From Artemia franciscana (lineage: Eukaryota; Arthropoda; Branchiopoda; Anostraca; Artemiidae), in assembly GCF_032884065.1 (NCBI RefSeq), contig NC_088883.1:21219393-21283392 (forward strand): 64,000 bases of DNA. The letters run 5' to 3'. Both the position numbers and the translations under genes were made by a program. Shown here one piece after another: positions 35,165 through 47,329 of this stretch; the first letter of the stretch is position 1; the number at the start of each line of letters is the position of its first letter. Below the pieces are notes generated by a model, which saw only the letters and a list, made by a program, of their open reading frames with translations, made no database searches and was not told the origin of the DNA.

Positions 35165-36111
35165 TTATTTGGAAATATTGCACGTGGAAGTTTCTGTAGA
35201 ATGCAAATTCAGAGGCAATTTCAAAGCGGAATGAGCAGTTCTTCCACCAGGCAGCAATGTTGCGGCTATTCCGGACGACGCAATTGCCAACGCTATATCA
35301 TTTTTTGATCGAATTGATGCCAGAATCAGTTTTATCACAAATGTTTTACCAGTACCTCCTGGCGCATCCAAAAAGAAAATTTCTCCAACGTTGTTATCGA
35401 CACAATGCATTATCGTATCATAAATGTCTTTTTGATCCGACGTTAACTTGGAAATGTTATTTTTTGTACATACGACAATAGATCACTCGTACTGTAACTT
35501 TGTTCACGATCCAATTCTACACATGTCGAAACAGCAGCGATACGGTTAGGTGAAGGCATTCCCAAATCCTGAAGAGGTTTGTTTGCCATACGTACGCAAA
35601 AATCTTCTATAATAACTAAAGTGTAGTTATAAATTTCTGATGTAAAATCAAAAGTCATATCTGACGTCTCTAACTGTTTTCGATGGAGTATATCTTCGGA
35701 CATTTTTGACTTACATTTTTCCCATAACTCTGTAGGAGCTGATGGAGAGCAAGTTGTTAAAATGATGCCAAACAATGCACGAATTTGACTTGGGGTTGAC
35801 GTTTCGCACGCGTCATTGATGCAGTTATCCCAGTGTTGGTCATTCTCCAATAAATTCAGAGTTTGGCATGCACTACGGTAAGTGTCATGTATAGTACCGT
35901 TTACAGTTCTCAAATACTCAAAGGATGTCGGACCGGGTACATTCACCAAAAGCAGGCGTAGAAAGAAGCATTCATGTTGATTGGGGTGAACGGTGTAGAG
36001 TCTTCCTTTCATGGTATCTTTGAAGATGGTAGGTTGGCCGTCGACTGACTTACCCTGTTTTCGACGTTCAAATACTTCATTTTTAGTATTCCACGTGTAA
36101 TACGAAGGCAC
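35165..36111 (-). pseudogene. Helitron inter-domain region and Walker A (copy A)
   Basis: The ORF 35443-36111 carries YYTWNTKNEVFERRKQGK, VNVPGPTSFEYLRTVNGT and HWDNCINDACETS. The ORF 35165-35410 carries the P-loop (residues 16-23, APGGTGKT), KNDIALAIASSGIAATLL and GGRTAHSALKLPLN. As in copy B, the sequence jumps from STCNISK past Walker B. A one-base frameshift separates this ORF from the Rep ORF ending at 36113. Confidence 0.85.
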
Positions 36112-36112
36112 T

Positions 36113-37396
36113 TCAGTTTACAGCAGTTTTTTTTGCAAAAGAATCATTTTTGCAAAGCGAAAAAAAAGCTGTTAATGTTGTATCCGGTGGATTCAGGGCT
36201 CTTTGTTGCACGTTGGTTTCCGTGAAATAAACACGTTGACCATTCTGTAAATGTACCGCTAAGTGAACAACAGCTGGACTACATTCATGTATCGGAAATG
36301 AAACAATTCGCCAAACAGCTTCATTACTGCTTATGTATCTTCCAGCCTGATATTGTACGATTTCGTCGAAATCTTTGATTTCGGGCTGCAAGCCAAAAAC
36401 TGCCATGTCACTGCCTTTGTGGACGTATTTACATATGTATTTGATTGCCTTTACGGAGTTACAGTATTCAACGTTTATGTGTGCATTAAATGTTTTTGAT
36501 AATAATGGGGAATATGGAACAACCCACTGGTTATCTACTTCGATGGTGGTACCGTTACGCTTCTTTATTATTGCTGTTTTACCGCCATCTTCAGTAGATC
36601 TTCTTCTATGTTGTGGGTAACCATCATTGCCAGTAATTGTGTTGGATACTAAAAGTCGAGGATATTGCTTTGTGTACCTTCGTTTGACCATGCATGGTGA
36701 ATTTTCGTTCAGTGCACCGCAAGGTCCATGTATCATATTTTTTACAATAATATCATTTAACCCCTTATCGACATTTTTAGCAGGTATTTCAGTGGAAATC
36801 ACATCATCAATTTCGTTCGAAGTAATTTTTTTATGTAGCCAGATTAGTGTATGTGCGTGTGGCAAACCTCGTTTTTGCCATTCCACTGAGTACATTCAGC
36901 ATCGCACTGACCCAAACACTTCAGGTTTTACTATGTAGTTTATCAGTGATTTCAACTTTTGCCGGAAGACACGGGCCGTAATGTCATGCCTATGAACCGC
37001 CGATTGTCCTAGAAGTAAAAGCTGCAGTATCTCGTCCCAAGATTGATTACATGTAAATGTAATAAATAAATCTGGACGACCATAGAGACGAACATACGCA
37101 ATAGCATCTTGAGCATATTCATGCATATGACGGGGACTGCCTGCAAATGACGAAGGTAAAATTGTTAATCTTCCAACGTTTGTGGTATTACCGTCATTTA
37201 TAACTGCATCTCGCAAATGAATGTATTGTTCAGAGCGGAGCTTGGTCTGATTCAGGCGGATATATAGCAAACGTTCTGATTCAATTTTAGCATACATATC
37301 AACGACAAATTGGTGAAACAATTCACGGCATTTTAAAATATAATTTTCTTCATCCTGCCGAATCATTAGTCTATAGGGAAAAATAATGCATTGCAC
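36113..37396 (-). pseudogene. Helitron Rep (HUH endonuclease) domain
   Basis: Two frames in the same phase, 36896-37396 and 36113-36895, are separated only by a stop codon at 36896-36898 that replaces the Trp expected in 'AWMYTVEFQKRGLPHAH'-type proteins. The first part has LTILPSSFAGSPRHMHEY, RPDLFITFTCNQSWDEI and a C-terminal FGSVRC. The second part has the metal-binding His13-Ala-His15 (GLPHAHTLIW) and the two candidate nicking tyrosines, Tyr153 and Tyr157, in IKYICKYVHKGSD. The enzyme nicks and joins single strands during rolling-circle transposition. One reversion would reopen the frame, but other lesions flank it. Confidence 0.9.
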
Positions 37397-37435
37397 TGCA
37401 TTTCTTATTCATTTCTTTGTTAGTGGCTGGATTCA

Positions 37436-38643
37436 TCAATTTAATATTAAAGTGATAGCCGTCGGCTTCATCCCAAAAAATGATAGGATATTGTAGGGCA
37501 TCGTAGCATCGATGAGTTTCGCTTGAGCGTTTCGCTTATGAAGAATAATATCTCGAGGTAAAAACTGATCACAAACCATAACGATTGCCACTTCGTCGAT
37601 AGTTGGAGCATTGTATCTACGCACATGTTGGCCAGGAGGCGTTTTGTCAGCGGAAATAACAATTTTATGCGTCTATCAGTAGGCATCAAATCGATGGCTG
37701 TTTTGAACAGACGCACTAAATTATTATTTTCGTGGAAAAGATGTTGCAATTGGGAAACGATTGTCCTTTCAACGTTGGGAGAAATTTCGCAACGTGCATT
37801 CAATTCAGAATTTCTATCACTGATGAAGTACAATTGTAAAAATTTATGATTCTCGCCTGAGAATGGTAGAAGGGACCCTGCTCTATGATAAATTTGCCCT
37901 TTTACTTTGAAAGTAGACATAAATTGATCTGGATTTTCGATTTGGGCTCCAAACGACGTCATTTGGAAACATGAGTTGTATTTTCTGATTTTTGACAAAA
38001 AACGCTTAGATTCTGACGTAGTTCCAGTAAGGAAAGTCTTCAATGGCTCTGGTGGTGCAGCCAATAGAGGAAGTTTAACTTTTCCTGAGGCGTAACACAT
38101 TCCCATTGTTTCACCATTGAATTTCAAGGCCTTGCAATAGGGACAAATTTTAGACATTGTCCCGATTTGAACACATCTTCTCAAGCTATAATCATCGACT
38201 GGGCTGTACCTGAATGCCAGGCGATAACTTTCAGGTTGCTCTGATTCCTCGGCACGCTTTCTTTTCTTACTTTCTCTATCAGCAGCAAGCCTGATTTCTT
38301 GCTGTTCTTGTGATTCCTAGGCACGCCTTCTTTTTTCACTTTCTTTTTTAGCAGCAAGTCTGCTTTCGCGTTGCTCTGTTAGTTCCTCGGCACGCTTTCT
38401 ATTCTTTCTTTCTCTATCAGCCTCAAGCCTGTTTCCTTGCTGTTCTTTCTATTCCTCGGCACGCTTTCTGTTCTTTCTTTCTCTATCAGCCTCAAAACTG
38501 TTTCCCTGCTGTTCTTTTGATTCCTCGGCACGCTTTCTTTTCTGACTTTCTCTATCAGCAGCAAGTTTTTTGGCATAGACTCTTTGAGCATCTTCATCGG
38601 CTTTTGCCATTGTAAGTTCATCAGTCATTTTAAACTTAAACAT
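37436..38643 (-). pseudogene. Helitron RepHel N-terminal region
   Basis: The N-terminus (from 38643) starts MTDELTMAKADEDAQRVY and contains about five tandem copies of a Lys/Arg/Glu-rich unit of about 27 residues (ESQKRKRAEESKEQQGN), with stops between some of them. Then comes the zinc-knuckle-like CPYCKALKFNGETMGMC, KLPLLAAPPEPLKTFLTG, and the Helitron_like_N block FQMTSFGAQIENP, YHRAGSLLPFSGENHKFLQ, NARCEISPNVERTIVSQL. After residue about 180 a frameshift moves the frame to the ORF at 37436-37624 (RRYNAPTIDEVAIVMV). The basic repeats could help in nuclear entry or DNA binding; that part is inference. Confidence 0.85.
38220..38640 (-). repeat. ~80-bp coding tandem repeat in the RepHel N-terminus
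   Basis: About five copies of a unit containing 'cctcggcacgctttct' and 'tctatcagc' on the + strand. They encode the basic RKRAEE repeats. Related shorter arrays lie at 41430-41520 and 43740-43910. Confidence 0.8.
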
Positions 38644-38850
38644 TAATAGATTTCTACGTGAACATATATGTCTTAAATTTCTTTAATGACGTCACCGTCA
38701 TAGCAAAAATGACGACAACTAACTTCATGATTAAATATCTTTAATGACGTCACCGTCATAGCAAAAATGACGACAACTAACTTCATGACGTCAGTCGACA
38801 CAGAAACATGATGTCACCTGACAGACAGACACACAGACACACAACTTATT

Positions 38851-38853
<3 letters not shown>

Positions 38854-38932
<79 letters not shown>
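38854..38932. repeat. (AT)n microsatellite between two Helitrons
   Basis: About 80 bases of TA separate the 5' side of the RepHel-coding Helitron from the 3' end of the next minus-strand copy. Confidence 0.95.
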
Positions 38933-38933
<1 letters not shown>

Positions 38934-40342
38934 TAGCTGTTGGGGTGGCGCTTCGCGCCACCCCAACATCTAGTTGGTGGGGGCGCTTCGCGCCCCCCCC
39001 AAGCCCCCCCCGCGCGCGTAAGTCGTTACGCGCCATAATAGTTACGCGCCATTGTAGTTGTGTCCCTATGTCCCACCTGTGAATATAGATAGATATATAT
39101 ATATATATGGTTTTAACTACGTAAAACTTGCGAATATACAACATTCTTTGCTGTCCCATTGTCTTTGCATATAAATAGATTGTCAGGTTTACCGACTCTT
39201 GAACATGCAACATATAATGGTCCATGGGAAAACAATCTGTATTCAGATCTATACCTCATGATTCTAATGATTGCCCTTGAGCTTTGTTGATGGTTATTGC
39301 TAATCGACCATTCCCTGTCCCGGTGTCCCGGTCGTCATTTACATCCCCCTGTTTCCCCCGGTGTCCCCGTTGTAGTTGTGTCCCGGTCGTCATTTATATT
39401 CCCTGTGTCCCGGTCGTCATTTGTATCCCGGTGTCCCGGTCTGTATATACATTCGTTTTTTAGTTTTGTTTTTCTCCTTTATTTTTTTCCTTTTTTTTCT
39501 TTTTTAGCTTATTTAGATTTTTAGATTTTTTAGTTTTTTTATTAGTTTTTAGTTTTTTTTTCTTTTTAGTTTTTTTGTCCCGGTCGTCATTTATATCCCC
39601 CTGTTTCCCCCGGTGTCCCCGTTGTAGTTGTGTCCCTGTGTCCCGGTCGTCATTTATATTCCCTGTGTCCCGGTCGTCATTTGTATCCCGGTGTACCGGT
39701 CTGTATATACATTCGTTTTTTAGTTTTGTTCTTCTCCTTTATTTTTTTCCTTTTTTTTTCTTTTTTAGTTTATTTAGATTTTTAGATTTTTTAGTTTTTT
39801 TATTAGTTTTTAGTTTTTTTTTCTTTTTAGTTTTTTTGTAGTTTTTACCTTCTTTTTAGTTTTGTTAATTTTTTTTTTTACTTATGTCCTGGTCGTCATT
39901 TATACTCCCTGTGTCCCGGTGCTTTGTTGATTGCTAATCGAACATTCCTTTTGTCCTGGTCGCTTTCTCTTTGAGTGTCGTCATAGTTTTTTTTTATTTT
40001 TTATTTTTTTTAGTTTTTTACCTTTTTTTAGTTTTTTTAGTTTTTTTTAGTTTTTTAGCTTTTTTACTTTTTTTATTAGTTTTTAGTTTTTTTTTTTATA
40101 GTTTTTGCCTTTTTTTAGTTTTTTCAGTTTTTTTTTAGTTTTTTATTGGTTTTTACCTTTATAGTTTTTTTAATTTTTTAGCTTTTTTATTTTTTTTATT
40201 AGTTTGTAGGTTTTTTTGTAGTTTTTGCCTTTTTTTAGTTTTTTCAGTTTTGACGTCACCTGATCCAGTTTTTTCAGGTGACGTCACCTGACACATCCAT
40301 CCACACATCCACAGACAGACAACTTATTTTTATATATATAGA
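38933..40342 (-). mobile_element. Complete non-autonomous Helitron (1.41 kb)
   Basis: On the minus strand TC is the complement of 40341-40342, with an A before it, and CTAG is the complement of 38933-38936, with a T after it. It contains double hairpins, the helicase tail (39110-39290), two minisatellite blocks (39310-39460, 39580-39710), T-rich arrays, and near the 5' end the palindrome 'ggtgacgtcacctg' twice (40250-40290). The organisation matches 10563-12438, of which it is a shorter relative. Confidence 0.88.
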
Positions 40343-40802
40343 TATATATATATATAGATATACTAGCTATTGGGGTGGCGCTTTGCGCCACCCCAACACC
40401 TAGTTTGTGGGGGCACTTCGCGCCCCCCCAAGCCCCCCCGCGCGCGTAAGTCTTTACGCGCCATATTAGTTACGCGGCATATCCCTGTGTCCCGGCTTTT
40501 AGTTTTCTTTTTCTCCTTTATTTTTCAGTTTTTTTTCCTTTTTTTAGTTTTTTTTCTTTTTCAGTTTTTAGTTTTTCTTAGTTTTTTTTTTATTAGTTTT
40601 TAGTTGTTCTTTTTAGTTGTTTTTGTAGTTTTTACCTTTTTTCATTTTTTTTAGTTTTTTTAGTTTTTTTTCTTTTTTAGTTTTTAGTTTCTTACCTTTT
40701 TTTGTTTTTTTTAGTTTTTTATCTTTTTTAGTTTTTTAGTATTTTATTTTTAGTTTTTTTTTAGTTTTTACCTTTTTTAGTTTTTTCTACTTTTGTATTA
40801 AT

Positions 40803-40882
40803 GCTAAAGCCAAGGTTCAAACCTGGAGCCTCTCGGACCTATAACCTGAAACATAACGCTTCACCAACTCAGCTACTTCGGC
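40803..40882 (-). tRNA. tRNA-like sequence (degenerate) inside a Helitron
   Basis: On the minus strand the 80 bases start GCCGAAG-TAGCTGAGTTGG, a good A box (TRGCNNAGYNGG). They end with CCAGG-TTTGAAC-CTTGG-CTTTAGC, a T arm with a good B box (GGTTTGAACC). The acceptor stem GCCGAAG/CTTTAGC pairs at six of seven positions counting G-T. The middle is poor: a CAG-type anticodon loop can be drawn with only four stem pairs, and the variable region is long, as in Leu/Ser tRNAs. The sequence is in frame with the RepHel N-terminal ORF. It is either a captured tRNA or SINE head, or chance similarity; a functional tRNA is unlikely. Confidence 0.45.
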
Positions 40883-41035
40883 TTGAATACATTCGTTTTG
40901 AGCAGCTTCCTCGGGTGTTGCCATTGTAGGTTCTTCAGTCATTTTACCATTAGAAATTTCTCTTTCAACGATCTTCTTACAATTAAAAATTTGTCTTTCA
41001 ACGATATTCTTAAATACCTGTGTCCTGGTCGTCAT
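40817..41035 (-). pseudogene. Helitron RepHel N-terminal fragment fused to tRNA-like DNA
   Basis: It begins TRTQVFKNIVERQIFNCKK and continues MTEEPTMATPEEAAQNE, matching the start of the ORF at 41393-41640. After 'NECIQ' it changes to EVAELVKRYVSGYRSERLQV, which is the tRNA-like sequence in translation. The fusion is a truncation product without a known role. Confidence 0.6.
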
Positions 41036-41222
41036 TTATTTTCTCTGTGTCCTGGTCATCATTTGTGTCCCGGTATCCCAGTCTGTAATTTTTTGAGTGT
41101 CCTGGTCGTCATTTATATTCCCTCTGTCCTAGTCGTCATTTGTGTCCCGGTCTGTAATTTCTCTTTGAGTTTCTTTTCTTTAGTTTTTACCTTTTTTCTT
41201 TTTTCAGTTTTCTTTTTCTTCT

Positions 41223-41640
41223 TTATTTTTCAGCGTCACTATGAAATACATATCGCCAAACCTTTGTTTTTGTAACTAAAATCTGGTAGGCATTGATGAC
41301 CTTATCCAAGTCAAAATCCCAAACCCAATCATCATCGCTATCATTTTCAGTTTTGATATGTTTTGACTCTCGCTGTCCAGGTGGATTTTCATCTAACTGC
41401 GCGGTTTTGCGTTCTTTAGCGCAAGCATGTTTTCTTGCTGTTCTTGTGATTCCTCGGCACGCTTTCTTTTCTTACTTTCTCTATCAGCCGCATGTTTTTT
41501 GGCATAGACTCTTTGAGGAGCTTCCTCGGCTGTTGCTATTGTAGGTTCTTCAGTCATTTTACAATTAAACATTTTTCCGTCCACGATCTTCTTACAATTA
41601 AAAATTTGTCTTTGAACGATTTTCTTAAATACTTTAAATG
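41223..41640 (-). pseudogene. Helitron RepHel N-terminal fragment plus acidic segment
   Basis: The first part (to 41393) has FKKIVQRQIFNCKK, MTEEPTIATAEEAPQRVY and one basic unit RESKKRKRAEESQEQ. In a second frame, from about 41440 to a TAA at 41223-41225, an open stretch reads ACAKERKTAQLDENPPG, HIKTENDSDDDWVWDFD and LDKVINAYQILVTKTKVWR. That acidic block is absent from the long copy at 37.4-38.6 kb. It may be a captured host fragment or an alternative RepHel N-terminus; I do not recognise it. Confidence 0.5.
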
Positions 41641-41719
41641 ACGTCATCGTCATAACAAACATGACGACTTCATGACGACATGATGACATGACGTCACTCG
41701 ACACACCCACAGACAAACA

Positions 41720-41730
<11 letters not shown>

Positions 41731-41800
<70 letters not shown>
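41731..41800. repeat. (AT)n microsatellite
   Basis: TA tract at the junction of two minus-strand Helitron pieces; the 3' hairpins of the next piece are missing here. Confidence 0.9.
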
Positions 41801-43625
<1,825 letters not shown>

Positions 43626-43935
43626 AGTGTCCCGGTCGTCATTTATATTCCCTCTATCCCTGTCCCAGTGTCCCAGTCTATAACGTCATAAAGTCTTCAA
43701 TGGCTCTGGTGGTGCAGCCAGTTGAAGAAGTTCAGCCGCGAGCCTGTTTTCACGGTGTTCTTGTGATTCCTCGGCACGATTTTGTTTGGCAATTTCTCTT
43801 TGAGACGCAAGCCTGTTTTCACGCTGTTCTTGTGATTCCTCGGCACGCTTTCTTTTCCTACTTTCTCTATTAGCCGCAAGCGTTTTGGCATTAACTCTTT
43901 GAGCAGCTTCCTCGGCTGTTTCTTCTACCAATGTA
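43626..43935 (-). pseudogene. Helitron RepHel N-terminal fragment with internal deletion
   Basis: The ORF 43686-43931 starts MVEETAEEAAQRVNAKTL, has two basic units (RKRKRAEESQEQRENRL and a diverged one), then jumps to LLQLAAPPEPLKTL. That sequence lies about 40 residues further on in the long copy, beyond the zinc knuckle, so an internal deletion joined the two. It abuts the broken hairpin of the preceding Helitron, with some minisatellite sequence between. Confidence 0.7.
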
Positions 43936-45110
43936 GGATGTATACTAAAATTTATTTATATATATTTAGTCTCGGGTTGTTCTGAAAATCATATTTAAGG
44001 TTAATAGTAGGCTATACTATAAATATGAGTTGGCTACATCCCTTTCATCCCCTTTCTCATTACGCTGTTTTAATTTTGTATTTTGATAAATGAGGGTCAT
44101 TTAGATATAGTTGCTTTACATTAGAAAATAAAATTTTGCAAAGTAAAAGGGAAGGTATCGCATTCGCACCCATCAAACTCCTACTCTTTACGCTTAAGCT
44201 CAACAATTTATTCTTATGATTTGATATTTCAAAATTAAAATTTCCAGTTAAAAAATGCCGTTTCAACAGTAAGAGAGGCGGTAATGGTTCTAGGCCTCAT
44301 AGTCTAGGAGGGTAAGATATCTTAATTGGAGTGTAAAAATATAAAATAAAATAAATTTAATATTAGATGCCAAAAAACTGGAGGCGGGCATCTACCCCCT
44401 TGCCCCAGCCTAGAGTCGTCACTGAAGAGAAGAGATTCTACTTTTCAGCACCAATTGAATTATCAGTACAAATTAATTTTTCCGAACGAAGAGGATTCAT
44501 GGGTTAAGTTTCTCCCTTCATGTACATTTGAATGCCCTTCCATGGGTAGTTTAATTTCTTAAGCCTAAAAATATACTTCCAAGTTTTAGATAACAAAATA
44601 CAACAACATATATAAAACGTTAGTTAAGTGAAAGGTTGTAATTGTACGGACTATAAAGGAAAAGTATATATGTTCATGGCTGTACGTAGTTTCTTCTCTA
44701 AGGGGGAGGGGTAGCCAATTTTGTAATTAAGGATGGGCAAGCTGAAGTTATATCGGCAGTTCACAAACCCTTACATTACCAGCAAGTTCTATCATACCTA
44801 TGAAATCTTTATTAATAAGTAATCCACCAAAAATCACAAGTCCTCAATAAGCTTCTTAGATTAGAGCTAAGTCTTTCCAAGACTTTATGGATAATTGCTT
44901 CTTGTTGGACTTTTATTCTTTCATTCCAGCTATCATCTGCTATCAACCGTATACGTTTATCAACTGCTTTTATAGCAATCTAACTTTTTGCAACTGCTTT
45001 TTCAACCATCTTCTTTTTAAGCCATATCTAGTGTAAAGTTCTGAGGGGGTCATCTGCCCCGACCCCCCCCTCCGTATGACTGTATATTTTCGTGTTTTTT
45101 TTTTTTTTTT
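43936..45110. other. No gene seen
   Basis: A+T-rich DNA without recognisable exon or element. The minus ORF at 44060-44266 has no motif. This may already be intron of the channel gene, whose next identified exon starts at 45977. Confidence 0.4.
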
Positions 45111-45976
45111 ATCGTAACTTTCCCAATTTGACTTTTATTATAGATGACTCTTTTGTCAACAGTCTACATTTTATCAATTGCTTTTTCAACCAACTACTTT
45201 TTTCGGCAATATCTAGTATAAATTTGAAATCTAGAGGGAGAACATTTTCCCCCCCTCCTCCTTGCAAACATGGATTTTTTTTCCCCAACCTGAACTTCCT
45301 AATTTGAATGTTTATAGACGACTCTTTTGTCAGCCGTCCACCTTTTATCAACTGCTTTTTTGGACACCTACCCTTTTTCATCTACTTTTTCAAGCATCTG
45401 CTTTTTTGGCCATATCTAGTATAAATTTGAAATTCTAGGGGGGGGGGTATCTGCGCCCTCTCCTCCTCTGTACGCCCATGTATATTATCTTTTTTTTGAA
45501 ATCTGAACTTTCCCAGTTCGATTTTAATCATAGATGACTCTTTTGTCAACCGTCTACCTTTTATGAACTGCTTTTTAGCTATATAGCTTTTTTCAACTGC
45601 TTTTAGCCATCTATATTTCTTCAGCTGCTTTTTCAGCCATTTTCTTTTTCAGCCATATCTGTTCTTAATTTGAGATTCTAGAGGGGTAACTGTCCCTCCC
45701 CCTCCTCCGCATACGCCCGTGTATAATATCCCTTTTTGTTAAATTTGAACTTTCACAATTTGATTATTGTTATAGATGACTCTTTTGTAAACCTTCAACC
45801 TTTTACTTTTTTTAGCCATCTACCTTTTATCATCTGCTTTTTCAACCATCTAGTTTTTCAGCCATATCTAGTGTAAATTTTAATTCTAAAGGAGGACATC
45901 TGCCCCCCTTCTACATACAACCATTTATATTTTCTCTTTTCTCTTTCTGAACTTCTCAATTTGATTTTTATTGTAG
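45111..45976 (+). repeat. ~170-240-bp tandem repeat containing copies of a splice-acceptor region
   Basis: Four diverged copies precede the channel exon. Each has 'tcccaatttgat', 'tta(t/a)tagatgac', 'tcttttgtcaac', 'tttttcagccat' and 'tatctagt.taaatttga' in the same order. The 'tagatgac' anchors lie at about 45141, 45314, 45531 and 45772, and the true acceptor with the exon start is at 45974-45982. The array is therefore built from the intron end and the first exon bases. The overlapping ORFs at 45092-45381 are shadows of it. Confidence 0.75.
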
Positions 45977-46180
45977 ATGACCCTTCAGTTCAGACTTTCT
46001 GGCATGTTTAACAATTTCTACTTAAAGCTCGAAGAGAAGGAAAAGAGTCTCTATAATCTTGATGATGGCTGGAAACTGTTGGTACACGACTCGAGAGACT
46101 CGGCTTTAATCGGGATCCGAACCCATGGAAGTACCGTTTACCGCGGCTGGGGAAAAGACATGAGAATTTATGTTCGATCG
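45977..46180 (+). CDS. DEG/ENaC-type channel, extracellular-domain exon 1 of 3 seen
   Basis: Internal exon of an amiloride-sensitive-type sodium channel subunit (pickpocket/ASIC/ENaC superfamily), a plasma-membrane trimer with a large extracellular region. The acceptor 'tttttattgtag' ends at 45976, and the donor GT is at 46181-46182. It is 204 bases long with phase 0 at both ends. The protein reads TLQFRLSGMFNNFYL, then DDGWKLLVHDSRDS and YRGWGKDMRIYVRS. GWKLLVHDSRD matches the 'GfkVliHdp' signature in this family's palm/finger region, and the following stretch has the spacing of its 'pG.e..i.v' segment. Upstream exons (TM1, FPAVTICN-type motif) were not found. Taken alone this exon is a moderate match; the next two exons make it convincing. 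Confidence 0.72.
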
Positions 46181-47329
46181 GTAATTAGTTAGTTTATTTC
46201 AAATCTTGACTAATCATTTAAACATTTGTATTAATTAATCTTTAAATCAAGTCATTTGAATGGCTGAACTTACTTTGTCCTTTATTGAGGTTCTTTGTTG
46301 ACCATCCTATAGTCTAATTGGTAATTAGTTAATTGTTTTAGACCTAGAAATCCTTTGTAAACCCAACATAAACCCCTTTTCCTTAGGGTTTCTTGAACCA
46401 CCAGGGAAGGTTGGGGTCTGAATTAGTCAGATACACTTTAAAAAATAACTCAACCTTTAGTTGTTTCTGTGTTGCTACAAGAGTCCCTAAAACTTTTCAT
46501 TTATTGAAAGGAAATATTCGATTTCGTAAAATTTTCCTCATCGAAAGTCCTGTAATGAATTTAAATCTGAGTTTATCATGAGTTATTTCTTGAAATTTGA
46601 ATGAATTCCGGGGTTCAAAGTCAGATAATCTTATGTTACAAAACAGTCATAGTTATTACACAGTTTGATTTTTGTATTCTTTTCTATACGTTTCTATTTA
46701 AAGACACAATTAACATTACCTCCCTCAAGTGCTTTATAAAAGGGCTTGAAAAAACTTGTTTTTCTTATCTAATTTCTGACTTTTTTTTAAATAATGCTGG
46801 GAAATCTGACACCCCCTTCAGATAAAAATTCTTCTTCCCCCTAAAAAACTTCTCCATGGAAAGATCGTTCCACGCAACCCCCACCCTTTGACCCCCTCAA
46901 CAAAATGCCAATGCCAATACTGTGCTTCATAGTTGTGTATTCGGCTGAAAGTTAAAGCTTAAATAAGAATTAAAGACGACCTAAATAAAAAATAAAAGTT
47001 AATACAAATTAAATGCCAATACTGTACATCCTTCATAGTTTCTGATTTTAACGATGTTCAACTTCCGAAACTTTGACTTTCAGCCAAATATACAACTAAG
47101 GTGTACGTACAATCTAGGAAAAGGCAAGTCCCATCATGTAGGGGACTCCCAACGAACAAAAATAAATAATAAATGCATGAATGAGTATTAAATAATAATT
47201 ATTAATATTTTAAAATTAAATGATGAGGTGAAAAATCAGCAAAAAATAAGTTTTCCATTTGAATTTGTAGGGCGAAATAATAAAGAGGGAGTGCTGTAAG
47301 TAGTAGTGGAGAACTAACAGATTGTTGAT

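Larger units (their letters stand above)
32018..38855 (-). mobile_element. RepHel-coding Helitron, decayed and internally duplicated
   Basis: This is the only copy with Rep and helicase domains. Its 3' end enters the gap: the half hairpin gccacccc-aacacctag and the second hairpin are seen at 32018-32085, and the last CTAG is hidden. The 5' side ends around 38850 in 'acacacaacttatttgtata', followed by a TA tract. The TC start is not distinguishable within that tract. The coding region runs from 38643 to 32354 with several frameshifts, at least one nonsense codon, a helicase deletion and a 1.9-kb tandem duplication. It was probably the source of proteins for the smaller copies, but cannot be active as it stands. 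Confidence 0.85.
40363..41730 (-). mobile_element. Helitron derivative retaining RepHel N-terminal fragments
   Basis: It starts (3' end) at the complement of CTAG 40363-40366 with a slightly altered hairpin (ggtggcgctttgcgccacc). It lacks the helicase tail but has two copies of the RepHel start region: 40817-41035, fused to a tRNA-like sequence, and 41393-41640. The 5' side fades into a TA tract near 41723 after 'cacagacaaacaattta'. Duplicated N-terminal segments imply recombination between two copies. Confidence 0.7.

Noticed and set aside
45092..45381. Plus- and minus-strand ORFs of 71 and 90 residues
   Set aside because: Their sequence is periodic with the tandem repeat before the channel exon; no independent support.
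46120..46145. Sequence resembling a tRNA B box on the minus strand
   Set aside because: 'gggttcggatccc' matches the B box, but no A box or acceptor stem can be placed, and the bases lie inside a supported channel exon.
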